From the NCBI RefSeq assembly GCF_018130615.1, contig NZ_JAFCKB010000022.1, forward strand, positions 62,001 to 126,000: 64,000 bases of DNA, given 5' to 3'. Below are positions 1-8,646 of this stretch, piece by piece. Each line of letters opens with the position of its first letter. Position 1 is the first letter of the stretch. This DNA is from Bradyrhizobium manausense. GTDB lineage: Bacteria; Pseudomonadota; Alphaproteobacteria; Rhizobiales; Xanthobacteraceae. The notes below the pieces were generated by a model. That model was not told the origin of the DNA and ran no database searches. It saw only the letters and a program-made list of their open reading frames with translations. Both the position numbers and the translations under genes were made by a program.

Positions 1-2
1 CG

Positions 3-623
3 CCCGCCGCGCTGCAGGCGCTGCTCAAGGCCGGCGTCGAGGACACGTTCAACGCGGTCACCATCGATGGCGACACCTCGACCTCGGACACGCTGCTGGC
101 TTTCGCGACGGGCGCCGCCGCCGAGCACGGCGCACCGAAGATCAGCCGCGCCAGCGATCCGCGCCTGAAGGCCTTCACCAAGGCGTTCAACCAGATACTC
201 GCCAATCTCTCCGAGCAGGTCGCCCGCGACGGCGAAGGCGCGCGCAAGCTGGTCGAGATCACCGTCGAGGGCGCCAAGACCAAGGCCTCCGCACGCAAGA
301 TCGCGATGTCGATTGCGAACTCGCCGCTGGTGAAGACTGCCATCGCCGGCGAGGACGCCAATTGGGGCCGCGTGGTGATGGCGGTCGGCAAGGCCGGCGA
401 GCCGGCCGATCGCGACAAGCTCTCGATCTCCTTCAACGGCATCCGCGTCGCCAAGAACGGCGCGCGCGATCCGTCCTATGACGAGGCGCAGGTGTCGGAA
501 GCGATGAAGGCGCCGGAGATCGCGATCAAGGTCGCGCTCGGCCTCGGCAAGGGCCGCGACCGCGTGCTGACCTGCGACCTCACCAAGGAATATGTCGCGA
601 TCAATGGGGATTATCGGTCCTAG
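3..623 (+). CDS. argJ: ArgJ, bifunctional ornithine acetyltransferase/N-acetylglutamate synthase (C-terminal part)
   Basis: Only the 3' part of the gene is inside the window; the frame is open from base 3 to the TAG at 621-623 (206 codons). The protein transfers the acetyl group from N-acetylornithine to glutamate in the cyclic arginine pathway, in the cytoplasm. The visible part corresponds to the beta chain. It carries the family segment DGDTSTSDT near the left edge, then [18 protein letters not shown] and [15 protein letters not shown], which are typical of ArgJ. The autocleavage threonine would lie upstream of the window. The gene is followed after 3 bases by mutT on the same strand, so the two are probably co-transcribed. 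Confidence 0.93.
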   Translation, partial: PAALQALLKAGVEDTFNAVTIDGDTSTSDTLLAFATGAAAEHGAPKISRASDPRLKAFTKAFNQILANLSEQVARDGEGARKLVEITVEGAKTKASARKIAMSIANSPLVKTAIAGEDANWGRVVMAVGKAGEPADRDKLSISFNGIRVAKNGARDPSYDEAQVSEAMKAPEIAIKVALGLGKGRDRVLTCDLTKEYVAINGDYRS

Positions 624-626
624 GAC

Positions 627-1037
627 ATGGCCGACCTGAAGCTGACATTGGTGGTGGCGTGCGCGCTGGTCGACGCCGACAAGCGCGTCCTGATCGCGCA
701 ACGCCCGGAGGGCAAGACGCTCGCCGGCCTCTGGGAATTTCCCGGCGGCAAGTGTGAGCCCGGTGAGCGGCCGGAGCAGAGCCTGATCCGCGAGCTCCAC
801 GAGGAGCTCGGCATCACCGTCGCCGAACCGTGCCTGGCGCCGCTGACCTTTGCGAGCTACGGCTATGAGACCTTTCATCTGTTGATGCCGCTCTACATCT
901 GCCGGCGCTGGGAAGGGATCGTCGAAGCCCGCGAAGGCCAGACCCTGGCCTGGGTCCGCGCCAACAAGCTACGCGACTATCCGATGCCGCCGGCGGACAT
1001 TCCGTTGATCCCGCATTTGATTGATTTACTGATGTGA
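627..1037 (+). CDS. mutT: MutT-type Nudix hydrolase (8-oxo-dGTP diphosphatase)
   Basis: This 136-residue protein has a complete Nudix box at residues 41-63 (G41, E47, R55, E56, E59, E60, G62), matching GX5EX7REUXEEXGU exactly. Length and the N-terminal pattern (LVVACALVDADKRVLIAQRP) fit the MutT branch, which removes 8-oxo-dGTP from the nucleotide pool to prevent mutation. It starts 3 bases after argJ, an arrangement seen in other Rhizobiales. The Nudix assignment is secure. The exact substrate is inferred from family resemblance, since some MutT-like proteins prefer other nucleotides. Confidence 0.9.
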   Translation: MADLKLTLVVACALVDADKRVLIAQRPEGKTLAGLWEFPGGKCEPGERPEQSLIRELHEELGITVAEPCLAPLTFASYGYETFHLLMPLYICRRWEGIVEAREGQTLAWVRANKLRDYPMPPADIPLIPHLIDLLM

Positions 1038-1063
1038 GACCGAGACAGTCGTTACGCCCTCGG

Positions 1064-1195
1064 CGTCATGCCCGGGCTTGTCCGGCTTGTCCCGGGCATT
1101 CACGATCTACGTGCTGAACTGAAAGACGTGGATGGCCGGGTCAGAGGCGAGCGGAAGCGACGCCGTCCTTCAGACGGCTATGCCCGGCCATGACG
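1064..1195. repeat. Bradyrhizobium-type palindromic intergenic repeat
   Basis: The gap between mutT and the convergent methyltransferase holds an imperfect large palindrome. The left end contains CGTCATGCCCGGGC and the right end GCCCGGCCATGACG, with a second internal arm (CCCGGGCATTCACG and CGTGGATGGCCGGG). Elements built from these words recur in intergenic spaces of Bradyrhizobium and Rhodopseudomonas genomes (recalled knowledge). It may also act as a transcription end for the two convergent genes. Confidence 0.6.
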
Positions 1196-1206
1196 AAGGA
1201 GAGAGC

Positions 1207-2055
1207 CTACGTCTCTCCCGCCTTCTTCACCGCTTCCGCCAGGCTCGCTTTCGCCGAACCCGGCTTCAGCGGCTGCTGCTGGCTTGCATGCGGCGCCCAG
1301 CCCGAGAGCCAGATGATGTCGAACGTCGCGCGGATGCGGCCGTCGGCATCGGCAAACCGCTCGGCATAGATTTCGGCCATGCGCAGCAGCGTCGCGCGCC
1401 GGCTCGGCGTGCGGCGCCGCTCGATCAGCACATTGGCCGCGCCCATGCGGCGGAGATCCTGCATCAGGGCGAACGCGTTGCCATAGCGCACCACCACGCG
1501 ATCGACGTCGGTGACTGGCAGCGCAAAACCCGCCCGCTGCAACAGCGCGCCGACGTCGCGCAAATCGGCGAACGGCGCCACGCGGGGCGACACGCCGCCC
1601 TCGCATTCGGCTTCCGCCGCGGCAAAGGCCTGGCGCAGCTCGGTGAGGCTGTCGCCGCCGATCATCGCGGCGAGCAGCAGACCATCGGGCCTCAGTGCAC
1701 GGCGAATCTGCGCGAGCACGCCCGGAAGATCGTTGACGAATTGCAACGCCAGCGCCGAGACGACGAGATCGAGACTGTCCGCAGCGAAGGGCAATGTCTC
1801 CGAGCCCGCTGCATCGAGCGCAATCCGCTGGATGGAGGGCAACCGCGCGCGCAGTCCTGCGAGCCCCTCACCCGGGGTCCAGAGATCGGCCGGCGCATGA
1901 AATTCGCGCATCACCGCGGCCAGCCGGTCGGACATGTCCTCAGCGGCCCGGTCGAGCAGGAAGGAGACCGGCCCCTGCGCCTGGGCACGGTGCTGCCGAA
2001 CGTGCAGCAAGGCGCGATCGAATAAAGCGGGCGGGGTCGCCGGGTTCTGAGCCAT
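1207..2055 (-). CDS. SAM-dependent methyltransferase-fold protein, NDUFAF5/BioC-like
   Basis: The protein has 282 residues from the ATG at 2055 (MAQNPATPP); an upstream GTG/ATG extension to 2100 looks less likely. The middle matches class I methyltransferases: SLDLVVSALALQFVNDLPG (motif IV/post-II region), then a conserved RRALRPDGLLLAAMIGGDS. The N-terminal FDRALLHVRQHRA segment resembles the NDUFAF5/alphaproteobacterial family, whose human member acts in complex I assembly. The usual glycine-rich SAM loop (DLGCGTG) is replaced by ADLWTPGEG, so cofactor use is uncertain. It is transcribed divergently from comF, 64 bases away. Confidence 0.75.
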   Translation of the reverse strand: MAQNPATPPALFDRALLHVRQHRAQAQGPVSFLLDRAAEDMSDRLAAVMREFHAPADLWTPGEGLAGLRARLPSIQRIALDAAGSETLPFAADSLDLVVSALALQFVNDLPGVLAQIRRALRPDGLLLAAMIGGDSLTELRQAFAAAEAECEGGVSPRVAPFADLRDVGALLQRAGFALPVTDVDRVVVRYGNAFALMQDLRRMGAANVLIERRRTPSRRATLLRMAEIYAERFADADGRIRATFDIIWLSGWAPHASQQQPLKPGSAKASLAEAVKKAGET

Positions 2056-2119
2056 GCCGCTGGTTACGCCGATCGCGACGGTTCTGGCAATCCGCCGCAT
2101 GCGGCGCTAGCCTCCTCTC

Positions 2120-2917
2120 ATGGACGCTGACGCCGCCCCTTCCCGTTCCATCACCGTACCCTTGCGAGCCGCTTGGACGGTCGGCCGTCACGTGCTCATG
2201 CGGGTGGCACGACTTGCGCTCGACGTTGCGCTGCCGACGTTGTGCGTGTCCTGCCGCGAGCCGGTGGATGGCGAAGGCGTGTGCGCGGGGTGCTGGGCAA
2301 AGCTGTCGTTCATCGAGCGGCCCTATTGTCCGCGGCTCGGCATCCCCTTTGTCTATGATCCCGGCCCCGACATGCTGTCGATGGAGGCGATTGCGAGCCC
2401 GCCGGCTTACCAGCGGGCACGCGCGGCGGTCCGCTATGACGACGTCGCGCGCACGCTGGTGCATGCGCTGAAATACCAGGACCGCACGGATCTGGCGCCC
2501 GCCATGGGTCGCTGGATGGCACGCGCGGGCAGCGAGCTGCTCGCGGGCGCCGACATGCTGGTGCCGGTGCCCCTGCATTGGCAGCGGGCCTGGCGCCGCC
2601 GCTACAACCAGTCCGGCGCATTGGCGCGCATCATCGAACGGCACAGCGCGGTGAAGGTCCGCGGCGAGGTGCTGCGCCGGGTGCGTGCCACCGAGCAGCA
2701 GATTGGCCTGTCGCGGGCCCAGCGCGCCACCAATGTGCAGGGCGCATTCCAGGTATCCCCCGACCGTCAGGCCAAGGTCCAGGGCCGGCGCATCGTCCTG
2801 GTCGACGATGTCCTGACATCAGGTGCGACCTTGGATGCCTGCGCGCGCGCTCTGCTGCGCGCCAAGGCGGCCCAGGTCGACGTGCTGGTCTTTGCCCGGG
2901 TTGTCGAGACCCGCTAA
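2120..2917 (+). CDS. ComF family phosphoribosyltransferase-like protein
   Basis: This is a 265-residue protein of the ComF/GntX family. A double-zinc-ribbon-like N-terminus has C42-x2-C45 and C55-x2-C58. The C-terminal phosphoribosyltransferase domain carries the PRPP loop motif IVLVDDVLTSGATLDAC near residues 222-238. ComF proteins are linked to DNA uptake in naturally competent bacteria; the function in Rhizobiales is not established. The segment RRRYNQSGALAR is the typical family block ahead of the PRPP loop. The gene stands between a divergent methyltransferase and grxC. Confidence 0.88.
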   Translation: MDADAAPSRSITVPLRAAWTVGRHVLMRVARLALDVALPTLCVSCREPVDGEGVCAGCWAKLSFIERPYCPRLGIPFVYDPGPDMLSMEAIASPPAYQRARAAVRYDDVARTLVHALKYQDRTDLAPAMGRWMARAGSELLAGADMLVPVPLHWQRAWRRRYNQSGALARIIERHSAVKVRGEVLRRVRATEQQIGLSRAQRATNVQGAFQVSPDRQAKVQGRRIVLVDDVLTSGATLDACARALLRAKAAQVDVLVFARVVETR

Positions 2918-2964
2918 ACTCCCATATAATTCAATAAATTCATGACATGAGAGCGCTGGACGCC

Positions 2965-3240
2965 ATGACCGCTGCTGTCGAGATCTTCACCAGGCCGGGA
3001 TGCGGCTATTGTTCCGCTGCCAGGTCGCTTCTGACCCGCAAGAAGGCGGCCTTCACGGAATTCGACGTCGCCGAGAACCCGTCCTGGCGCGAGGAGATGT
3101 ACGACCGGGCCGGCCAGGGTTCGACCTTTCCGCAGATCTGGATCGGCGGAACCCATGTCGGCGGCTGCGACGACCTCTACGCCCTCGACCGCGAAGGCAA
3201 GCTCGACGGGTTGCTCGAAAGCGTCAAGGCGGTCTCATGA
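2965..3240 (+). CDS. grxC: Glutaredoxin 3 (GrxC)
   Basis: From the ATG at 2965 (MTAAVEIFTRPGCGYC) the protein has 91 residues, the usual size for a monothiol/dithiol glutaredoxin 3. The active site is CGYC (the common form is CPYC), with the cis-proline block STFPQIWIGG and the GSH-binding GGCDDLYAL that define the family. It reduces protein and glutathione mixed disulfides in the cytoplasm. An upstream ATG at 2947 would add six residues but lacks a ribosome site. The stop overlaps the nitrilase start as ATGA, so the two are translationally coupled. Confidence 0.92.
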   Translation: MTAAVEIFTRPGCGYCSAARSLLTRKKAAFTEFDVAENPSWREEMYDRAGQGSTFPQIWIGGTHVGGCDDLYALDREGKLDGLLESVKAVS

Positions 3241-4127
3241 GCCAGAATCAAGCTCAAGACAGGACCTTTACCGCCGCCATGGTGCAGATGCGCACCGGCT
3301 TGATGCCCGAGCCGAGCCTTGCGCAGGCCACGAAACTGATCCGGGAGGCGGCTGCCAAGGGCGCCGACTACGTGCAGACGCCCGAGGTCAGCAACATGAT
3401 GCAGCTGAACCGCAAGGCGTTGTTCCAGCACCTGCAGAGCGAGGAGGATGACGCCTCGCTGAAGGCGTATCGCGCGCTCGCAGCCGAATTGAAGATCCAC
3501 ATCCATGTCGGCTCGCTGGCGCTGCGCTTCTCGCCGGAAAAAGCGGTCAACCGCTCCTTCCTGATCGGGCCCGAGGGCGACGTGCTCGCGAGCTACGACA
3601 AGATCCACATGTTCGACATCGAGCTGCCGGACGGCGAGAGCTATCGCGAATCCGCCAATTACCAGCCGGGCGAAACCGCGGTGATCTCCGACCTGCCCTG
3701 GGGCCGCGTCGGTCTGACGATCTGCTACGACGTGCGCTTCCCCGCGCTGTACCGCGCGCTGGCCGAAAGCGGCGCCTCTTTCATCACCGTGCCGTCCGCC
3801 TTCACCCGCAAAACCGGCGAAGCGCATTGGCACATCCTGCTGCGCTCGCGCGCGATCGAGACCGGCTGCTTCATCTTCGCAGCGGCCCAGGCAGGCACCC
3901 ACGAGAACAAGCGCGAAACCTACGGTCACTCGCTGATCATCGATCCCTGGGGCGAGATCCTCGCCGAGGGCGATGTCGAGCCCGGCATCATCATGGCCAA
4001 GATCGATCCGGCCAAGGTCGAGACCGCACGCCGCGCGATCCCGTCACTCCAGCACGGCCGCCGCTTCGGCGTCTCCGATCCCAAGGCCGGGCCGGATCAT
4101 CTGCACCTGGTACGGGGATCGGCATGA
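3237..4127 (+). CDS. Carbon-nitrogen hydrolase (Nit1/Nit2-type, probable deaminated-glutathione or omega-amidase)
   Basis: The 296-residue protein has the full nitrilase-superfamily triad: E50 (TPEVSN), K122 ([13 protein letters not shown]) and C163 ([14 protein letters not shown]). The segment MFDIELPDG and the overall length fit the Nit1/Nit2 branch, which hydrolyses deaminated glutathione or omega-amides. Its coupling to glutaredoxin (ATGA overlap at 3237-3240) is consistent with glutathione repair, though that link is an inference. The 3' end also overlaps the following DUF1178 gene by ATGA, giving a three-gene coupled operon. The precise substrate cannot be fixed from sequence alone. Confidence 0.88.
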   Translation: MSQNQAQDRTFTAAMVQMRTGLMPEPSLAQATKLIREAAAKGADYVQTPEVSNMMQLNRKALFQHLQSEEDDASLKAYRALAAELKIHIHVGSLALRFSPEKAVNRSFLIGPEGDVLASYDKIHMFDIELPDGESYRESANYQPGETAVISDLPWGRVGLTICYDVRFPALYRALAESGASFITVPSAFTRKTGEAHWHILLRSRAIETGCFIFAAAQAGTHENKRETYGHSLIIDPWGEILAEGDVEPGIIMAKIDPAKVETARRAIPSLQHGRRFGVSDPKAGPDHLHLVRGSA

Positions 4128-4606
4128 TCCGCTACGCGCTGCATTGCGACCGCAAGCATGAGTTCGAGAGCTGGTTCCAGAGCTCGGCTGCCTACGATTC
4201 GCAGGTGAAGCGGAAGCTGGTGACCTGCCCGATCTGCGGCTCGGCCAAGGTCGACAAGGCGATCATGGCGCCGCGCATCGTCGGCAAGAAGGGCCGCGGC
4301 CGTGCCACACCGCCGCCGGAGCCGACGACGACCACCGTCCCCGAGACCGCGCCGTCGGGGCCGACCTCGCTGATGATGGCGCAGGAGCGCGAGCTGCGCG
4401 CCAAGCTGAAAGAGCTGCGCGACCACATCGTGAAGAACGCCGACAACGTCGGCGAGCGCTTTGCGAATGAAGCTCGTGCGATGCACTACGGCGACAAGGA
4501 ACACCGCCCGATCTACGGCGAGGCCTCACCGGATGAGGCGAAATCGCTGATCGACGAAGGCATCGAGGTGTCGCCGCTGCCGACACTGCCGGAAGATCGG
4601 AATTGA
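4124..4606 (+). CDS. DUF1178 family protein
   Basis: The 160-residue protein starts at the ATG overlapping the nitrilase stop. It begins [21 protein letters not shown], a hallmark of DUF1178, followed by VTCPICGSAKVDKAIMAPRI. Together C8 and the later CPIC could form a zinc-ribbon-like site. The middle is proline-rich and variable, and the C-terminus (IYGEASPDEAKSLIDEGIEVSPLP) is conserved in the family. The biochemical role is unknown. Conserved coupling with the nitrilase and glutaredoxin suggests a function in thiol or amide repair, but this is only inferred from the neighbours. Confidence 0.85.
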   Translation: MIRYALHCDRKHEFESWFQSSAAYDSQVKRKLVTCPICGSAKVDKAIMAPRIVGKKGRGRATPPPEPTTTTVPETAPSGPTSLMMAQERELRAKLKELRDHIVKNADNVGERFANEARAMHYGDKEHRPIYGEASPDEAKSLIDEGIEVSPLPTLPEDRN

Positions 4607-4611
4607 GGCTT

Positions 4612-4684
4612 TCTCGTCGTTCCGGGGCGCGCAAGGCGCGAACCCGGAACCTCGAGATTCCGGGTACGCCCTTCGGGCGCCCCG
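4612..4684. repeat. Palindromic intergenic repeat between convergent genes
   Basis: The spacer between the DUF1178 gene and the opposing DMT transporter contains CCGGAACCTCGAGATTCCGG, a near-perfect palindrome, preceded by GTTCCGGGGCGCGC and followed by CGCCCTTCGGGCG, a short hairpin. This composition matches a dispersed intergenic element class of Bradyrhizobium (recalled). It could serve as a bidirectional terminator. Confidence 0.5.
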
Positions 4685-4691
4685 CAGTAAG

Positions 4692-5591
4692 CTACACGCC
4701 CACCAGCAACGCGACGCCGACCACGATCAGCACGATGCCAAAAATCTCGCGCGGCGCGATCGGCTGCTTGAACGAGTAGTACGCCACGCCTTGCGCGAAC
4801 AGCACCTCGATCAACGCGAGCGTGCGGACATTCGCGGCGGCTGTCAGGGCAAACGCCAGAAACCAGAACTGCGAGGCGAAGGCGCCCATGAAGCCGGCGA
4901 GCAGCGACGGCTTCCATAATCCCAGAATCGACCGCAGCACCTTCGGCGCACGCCAAAGCAGATAGATCGTCAGGATCAGCGTCTGTACGAACAGGCCAAG
5001 CACCAGCGTGAACGAGGCCGCCGTCACGAAGGACACGTTCGGCACGTTGATGATCGCGCCGCGAAATCCGACCGCCGACAGCGCGAACGCCGCGGCCGCG
5101 ACGAGGCCGGTGATGGTGGGCTTCAACTCGGCAAAACTCTTCTCGCCGCCAGGACGAAGCGCAGTGATCACGACGCCGACGGTCGCGGTCACGATCGCCA
5201 GCACCTTCAGCCATGTCAGGTGATCGCCGAGGAAGACGAAGCCGAAGATCGCAGTCTGGATCGCCTCGGTCTTCAGATAGGCCGTCGTCACCACGAAGGA
5301 GCGGTCGTTCATGGCCAGCAGCATCAGGCCGGTCCCGACGATCTGGCTGAGCGCGCCCAGCAGCAGCCACGGCCAGAACACGGTCGGCGGCATGCCGAGA
5401 CGATCGCCGGTCGCGACCACCACCAGCCCCAGGAACAGCAGCGAGAACGGGAAGCCGAACAGGAAGCGGATATTGGTCGCGCCCCAGGTCCCCAGCGGCT
5501 TCGTCAGCGATCGCTGCATCGCATTGCGCGCGACCTGTCCGAGCGCGGCAATGACGGTGAAGGGAATCCAGAGGCTGGTGACGGTGAACAT
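4692..5591 (-). CDS. DMT-superfamily (EamA-like) membrane transporter
   Basis: The 299-residue protein has about ten hydrophobic segments spread evenly along its length and two EamA-type halves, the usual architecture of drug/metabolite exporters. Recognisable pieces are RFLFGFPFSLLFLGLVVVA, SQIVGTGLMLLAMNDRSFVV and, at the end, IEVLFAQGVAYYSF. It would lie in the inner membrane. The substrate cannot be deduced. It is a single-gene unit that converges on DUF1178 and is separated from ubiG by a repeat-bearing spacer. Confidence 0.82.
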   Translation of the reverse strand: MFTVTSLWIPFTVIAALGQVARNAMQRSLTKPLGTWGATNIRFLFGFPFSLLFLGLVVVATGDRLGMPPTVFWPWLLLGALSQIVGTGLMLLAMNDRSFVVTTAYLKTEAIQTAIFGFVFLGDHLTWLKVLAIVTATVGVVITALRPGGEKSFAELKPTITGLVAAAAFALSAVGFRGAIINVPNVSFVTAASFTLVLGLFVQTLILTIYLLWRAPKVLRSILGLWKPSLLAGFMGAFASQFWFLAFALTAAANVRTLALIEVLFAQGVAYYSFKQPIAPREIFGIVLIVVGVALLVGV

Positions 5592-5697
5592 GGGGGTGGG
5601 GCTAATGCAGGAATGGTGGAGCCAACCTGCAGGCTGAGGCCCACGCGGTCAACCACACTGATGTCATGGGAGCGATGCCCGCGCCACAAACTCCGCC

Positions 5698-5829
5698 GTC
5701 GTCCTGGACAAGCGAAGCGCAGATCCAGGACCCATCACCTCAGGGAGCAGTTTGGCGAAGGCTCGTGGTTGGCAGTCCGCACAATAACTGCTCGTTGGGC
5801 TAATGGGTCCTGGCTTTCGCCAGGACGAC
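5698..5829. repeat. 132-bp palindromic repeat element, copy A
   Basis: Inverted ends GTCGTCCTGGAC and CCAGGACGAC flank an interior containing GACCCATCACCTCAGGGAGC followed by AGTTTGGCGAAG. The same interior word, with one or two changes, recurs at 42169-42200 in a second element with matching inverted ends. This shows it is a dispersed repeat and not a gene remnant. No open frame of interest lies inside. Confidence 0.7.
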
Positions 5830-5875
5830 ACCTTTGGTGGTGATGCAGCTGAGCCCTAACAAGCTCGCACTCCCC

Positions 5876-6649
5876 TCACACCATCCCCTCCGCCACCACC
5901 ATGTAGTTCACGTCCATGTCCGACGAGAGCGTCCATTTGTCGGCGAAGGGTGCGTAGACGACGCCGGTCTGCTCGGTAATGACGAGGCGGTTGTCGAGGA
6001 GGTATTTGGTCAGCTCGTCCGGAGTGACGAACTTGTTCCACTCGTGGGTGCCGCGCGGCAGCCAGCGCAGGACGTATTCGGCACCGACGATGGCGAGCGC
6101 AAAACTCTTCCAGTTTCTGTTCAGCGTCGAGACCACCATCAGGCCGTTCGGCTTCAGCATCGAGGCGCAGCGCTTCAGGAAGACGCCGACGTCGACGACA
6201 TGCTCGACCACCTCCATTGCCAGCACGACATCAAAACGTTCGCGCGGGTCGATCTCCTCCACCGTGGTACAGCGGTAGTCGATCGCAAGATGGCTCTTGT
6301 CGGCATGCAGCTTCGCTGCCGCTATGTTGCTGGCCGAGGGATCGACGCCGATGACCTGCGCGCCCAGCCGCGACAGCGGCTCGCACAGGAGGCCGGCGCC
6401 GCAGCCGATGTCGAGCACGCGCAGGCCACCGAGACAGTTGAGGCTGCGCACATTGCGCTCGAACTTGCGGCAGGCGGCATCGCGGATATAGCCAAGCCGC
6501 AGCGGATTGATCCGGTGCAGCGGGGCCATCTTGCCCTTGGGATCCCACCACTCGGCCGAGAGCTTTGAGAATTTCGCGATCTCGGCGGCGTCGACGGTCG
6601 AGCCCGGCTGGGCGGCGGCAGTGGCGGAAGTATCTTGCTGCATGCTCAT
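5876..6649 (-). CDS. ubiG: UbiG, ubiquinone biosynthesis O-methyltransferase
   Basis: The 257-residue protein carries out the two O-methylation steps of ubiquinone synthesis (2-polyprenyl-6-hydroxyphenol and 3-demethylubiquinol) in the cytoplasm/inner-membrane complex. The sequence shows SAM motif I VLDIGCGAGLLCEPL, then GVDPSASNIAAAKLHA and FDVVLAMEVVEHVVD. The family-specific ending covers RGTHEWNKFVTPDEL. The N-terminal EIAKFSKLSAEWWDPKGKM is diagnostic for UbiG. The stop is near a repeat-bearing spacer. It lies on the same strand downstream of the PH-domain gene with a 14-base gap, so the two may form an operon. Confidence 0.93.
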   Translation of the reverse strand: MSMQQDTSATAAAQPGSTVDAAEIAKFSKLSAEWWDPKGKMAPLHRINPLRLGYIRDAACRKFERNVRSLNCLGGLRVLDIGCGAGLLCEPLSRLGAQVIGVDPSASNIAAAKLHADKSHLAIDYRCTTVEEIDPRERFDVVLAMEVVEHVVDVGVFLKRCASMLKPNGLMVVSTLNRNWKSFALAIVGAEYVLRWLPRGTHEWNKFVTPDELTKYLLDNRLVITEQTGVVYAPFADKWTLSSDMDVNYMVVAEGMV

Positions 6650-6663
6650 GGTTGCGCGCGGTC

Positions 6664-7131
6664 CTACCGCGTGGTGATCGAACTACGGAAAGCGAGTGGG
6701 GAGGCGATGGTCTTGATCGTCTCGATGCCCTCGCCGACGCCACGAATCGTCACGTCGCCATAGTTGAGAATTCGTCCAAGAATGGTCTGATCGACGTCGA
6801 CGCTCTCGACCTTGTCCAGCGCCATCTCGAAGGTGCGGCGCTTGATGAACCCGGTCTTGTGGACAACCCGGAGATTCGTGACGTCGGTCTCGGTGGTGAA
6901 GCGATGGAACCAGCCCTTCAGGGTCCAGTACAGGGCGGCCAGCGCCACCAGGCCGGAGCCGAACAGAGACAGGATCATAACGCTGTAGATATCGGACTGA
7001 CGGGAGACGCCGAACAGGGCGATGGCCGCGATCCAGGCCAGAATGGCCGGGAAATAGAAGATCCAGTGCGCATTGGTCGAATACAGAACCCGCTCGCCCG
7101 GTTGCAGGATCTCGTCAATATAGCGCGCCAT
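6664..7131 (-). CDS. PH (bPH2-type) domain membrane protein
   Basis: From the ATG at 7131 (MARYIDEILQPGE) the protein has 155 residues; longer upstream starts run into the promoter region shared with lysC. It contains EILQPGERVLYSTNAHW, two central membrane segments (about residues 24-41 and 48-70), and a C-terminal bacterial PH domain with TDVTNLRVVHKTGFIKRRT and a terminal DVTIRGVGEGIETI strand pair. This arrangement is the usual bPH2/DUF304 layout. The role is unknown; the protein is probably an inner-membrane protein. Its divergence from lysC gives a 149-base intergenic promoter region. Confidence 0.82.
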   Translation of the reverse strand: MARYIDEILQPGERVLYSTNAHWIFYFPAILAWIAAIALFGVSRQSDIYSVMILSLFGSGLVALAALYWTLKGWFHRFTTETDVTNLRVVHKTGFIKRRTFEMALDKVESVDVDQTILGRILNYGDVTIRGVGEGIETIKTIASPLAFRSSITTR

Positions 7132-7280
7132 AACCTCTGATAACCCATTGCCCGGATTGGCCCCGCAGGAACCCGCTTGCCCCCGGCCCCGCCCCTCTGT
7201 ATACGCGCGGTCGGTATCCCCTGGCATCCGTCCAGCGCGGGTCACCATACTGATCCTTATGAAGGAATGCACGCGTCGTC

Positions 7281-8537
7281 ATGAGCCGCCTCGTGATGAA
7301 ATTCGGCGGCACGTCCGTCGCCAACATCGAACGTATCCGCAACGTCGCACGCCATGTGAAGCGTGAGGTCGACGCCGGCCATGAAGTGGCCGTGGTCGTC
7401 TCGGCGATGTCGGGCAAGACCAACGAGCTGGTGGCCTGGTGCACCGAGGCCTCGCCGATGCATGACGCGCGCGAATACGACGCCGTCGTCGCCTCCGGCG
7501 AACAGGTCACTTCGGGCCTGTTGGCCATCGTGCTCCAGGGCATGGGTATCCAGGCCCGCTCCTGGCAGGGTTGGCAGATCCCGATCAAGACCAGCGATGC
7601 CCATGCCTCGGCCCGGATCGAGGACATCGACGGCAGCGAGATCATCGCCCGTTTCAAGGATCGCAAGGAAGTTGCGGTCATCGCCGGCTTCCAGGGCATC
7701 GACCCGAAGACCAACCGCATCACCACGCTCGGCCGTGGTGGCTCCGACACCTCGGCCGTGGCGGTCGCCGCCGCCGTCAAGGCCGACCGTTGCGACATCT
7801 ACACCGACGTCGATGGCGTCTACACCACCGACCCGCGAATCGTGCCGAAGGCCAAGAGGCTCGACAAGATCGCATTCGAAGACATGCTGGAACTGGCTTC
7901 CCAGGGCGCCAAGGTGCTCCAGGTGCGCTCGGTGGAACTCGGCATGGTCCACAACATGCCGATCTTCGTCCGCTCGAGCTTCGACAAGCCCGAGGATATC
8001 GACCCGCATGCCAACCAGCCGCCCGGCACGCTGATCTGCGGCGAGGAGGAGATCATGGAAAACCACGTCGTCACCGGCATCGCCTTTTCGAAGGACGAGG
8101 CCCAGATCTCGGTGCGCCAGATCGAGGACAAGCCCGGCGTGGCGGCGTCGATCTTCGGCCCGCTCGCGGATGCCAATATCAACGTCGACATGATCGTCCA
8201 GAACGTTTCCGAGGACGGCAAGACCACCGACCTGACCTTTACGGTGCCGGCGGCCGACTATAACCGCGCCAAGGACACGATTACCGCCGCCAAGGCCAAG
8301 ATCGGCTATGCCCGGCTTGATACCGCTACCGACGTCGCCAAGATCTCGGTGATCGGCAGCGGCATGCGCAGCCATGCCGGCGTCGCCGCCCAGGCGTTTT
8401 CGGCGCTCGCCGGACGGAATATCAACATCCGGGCCATCACAACCTCCGAGATCAAGTTCTCGGTTTTGATCGACACCGCCTATACCGAGCTTGCGGTGCG
8501 CACCCTGCACACGCTCTACGGCCTCGATCAGGCCTGA
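7281..8537 (+). CDS. lysC: LysC, aspartate kinase
   Basis: The 418-residue protein phosphorylates aspartate, the entry step to lysine, threonine, methionine and diaminopimelate. KFGGTSVANIERI at residues 7-19 is the nucleotide-binding signature, and TTLGRGGSDTSAVAVAAA the aspartate-binding block. Two C-terminal ACT domains (about 265-335 and 345-418; ISVRQIEDKPGVAASIFG and ISVIGSGMRSHAGVAAQ) mark the feedback-regulated monofunctional type. The start ATG is preceded by a GAAGGA-like site. The gene heads the lysC-ptsP-prfA block typical of Rhizobiales. Confidence 0.95.
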   Translation: MSRLVMKFGGTSVANIERIRNVARHVKREVDAGHEVAVVVSAMSGKTNELVAWCTEASPMHDAREYDAVVASGEQVTSGLLAIVLQGMGIQARSWQGWQIPIKTSDAHASARIEDIDGSEIIARFKDRKEVAVIAGFQGIDPKTNRITTLGRGGSDTSAVAVAAAVKADRCDIYTDVDGVYTTDPRIVPKAKRLDKIAFEDMLELASQGAKVLQVRSVELGMVHNMPIFVRSSFDKPEDIDPHANQPPGTLICGEEEIMENHVVTGIAFSKDEAQISVRQIEDKPGVAASIFGPLADANINVDMIVQNVSEDGKTTDLTFTVPAADYNRAKDTITAAKAKIGYARLDTATDVAKISVIGSGMRSHAGVAAQAFSALAGRNINIRAITTSEIKFSVLIDTAYTELAVRTLHTLYGLDQA

Positions 8538-8571
8538 AGTGCGCCCCGTCGCGCTTCAGATTGTCGTTTGA

Positions 8572-8616
8572 GCATGGTCTTTCCGGAAAACCGCTTTGCA
8601 CTTTTCCGGACCATGC
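8572..8616. repeat. Dispersed palindromic repeat (GCATGGTC...GACCATGC), copy A
   Basis: The left arm GCATGGTCTTTCCGGAAAA pairs with TTTTCCGGACCATGC across CCGCTTTGCAC. A second copy with the same layout lies at 18644-18692. The element type (TTTGAGCATG...TTTTCCGGA) is common between Bradyrhizobium genes (recalled). Confidence 0.7.
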
Positions 8617-8646
8617 CTGGACTAATTTTCTCTTAGCGGTCGCAGC

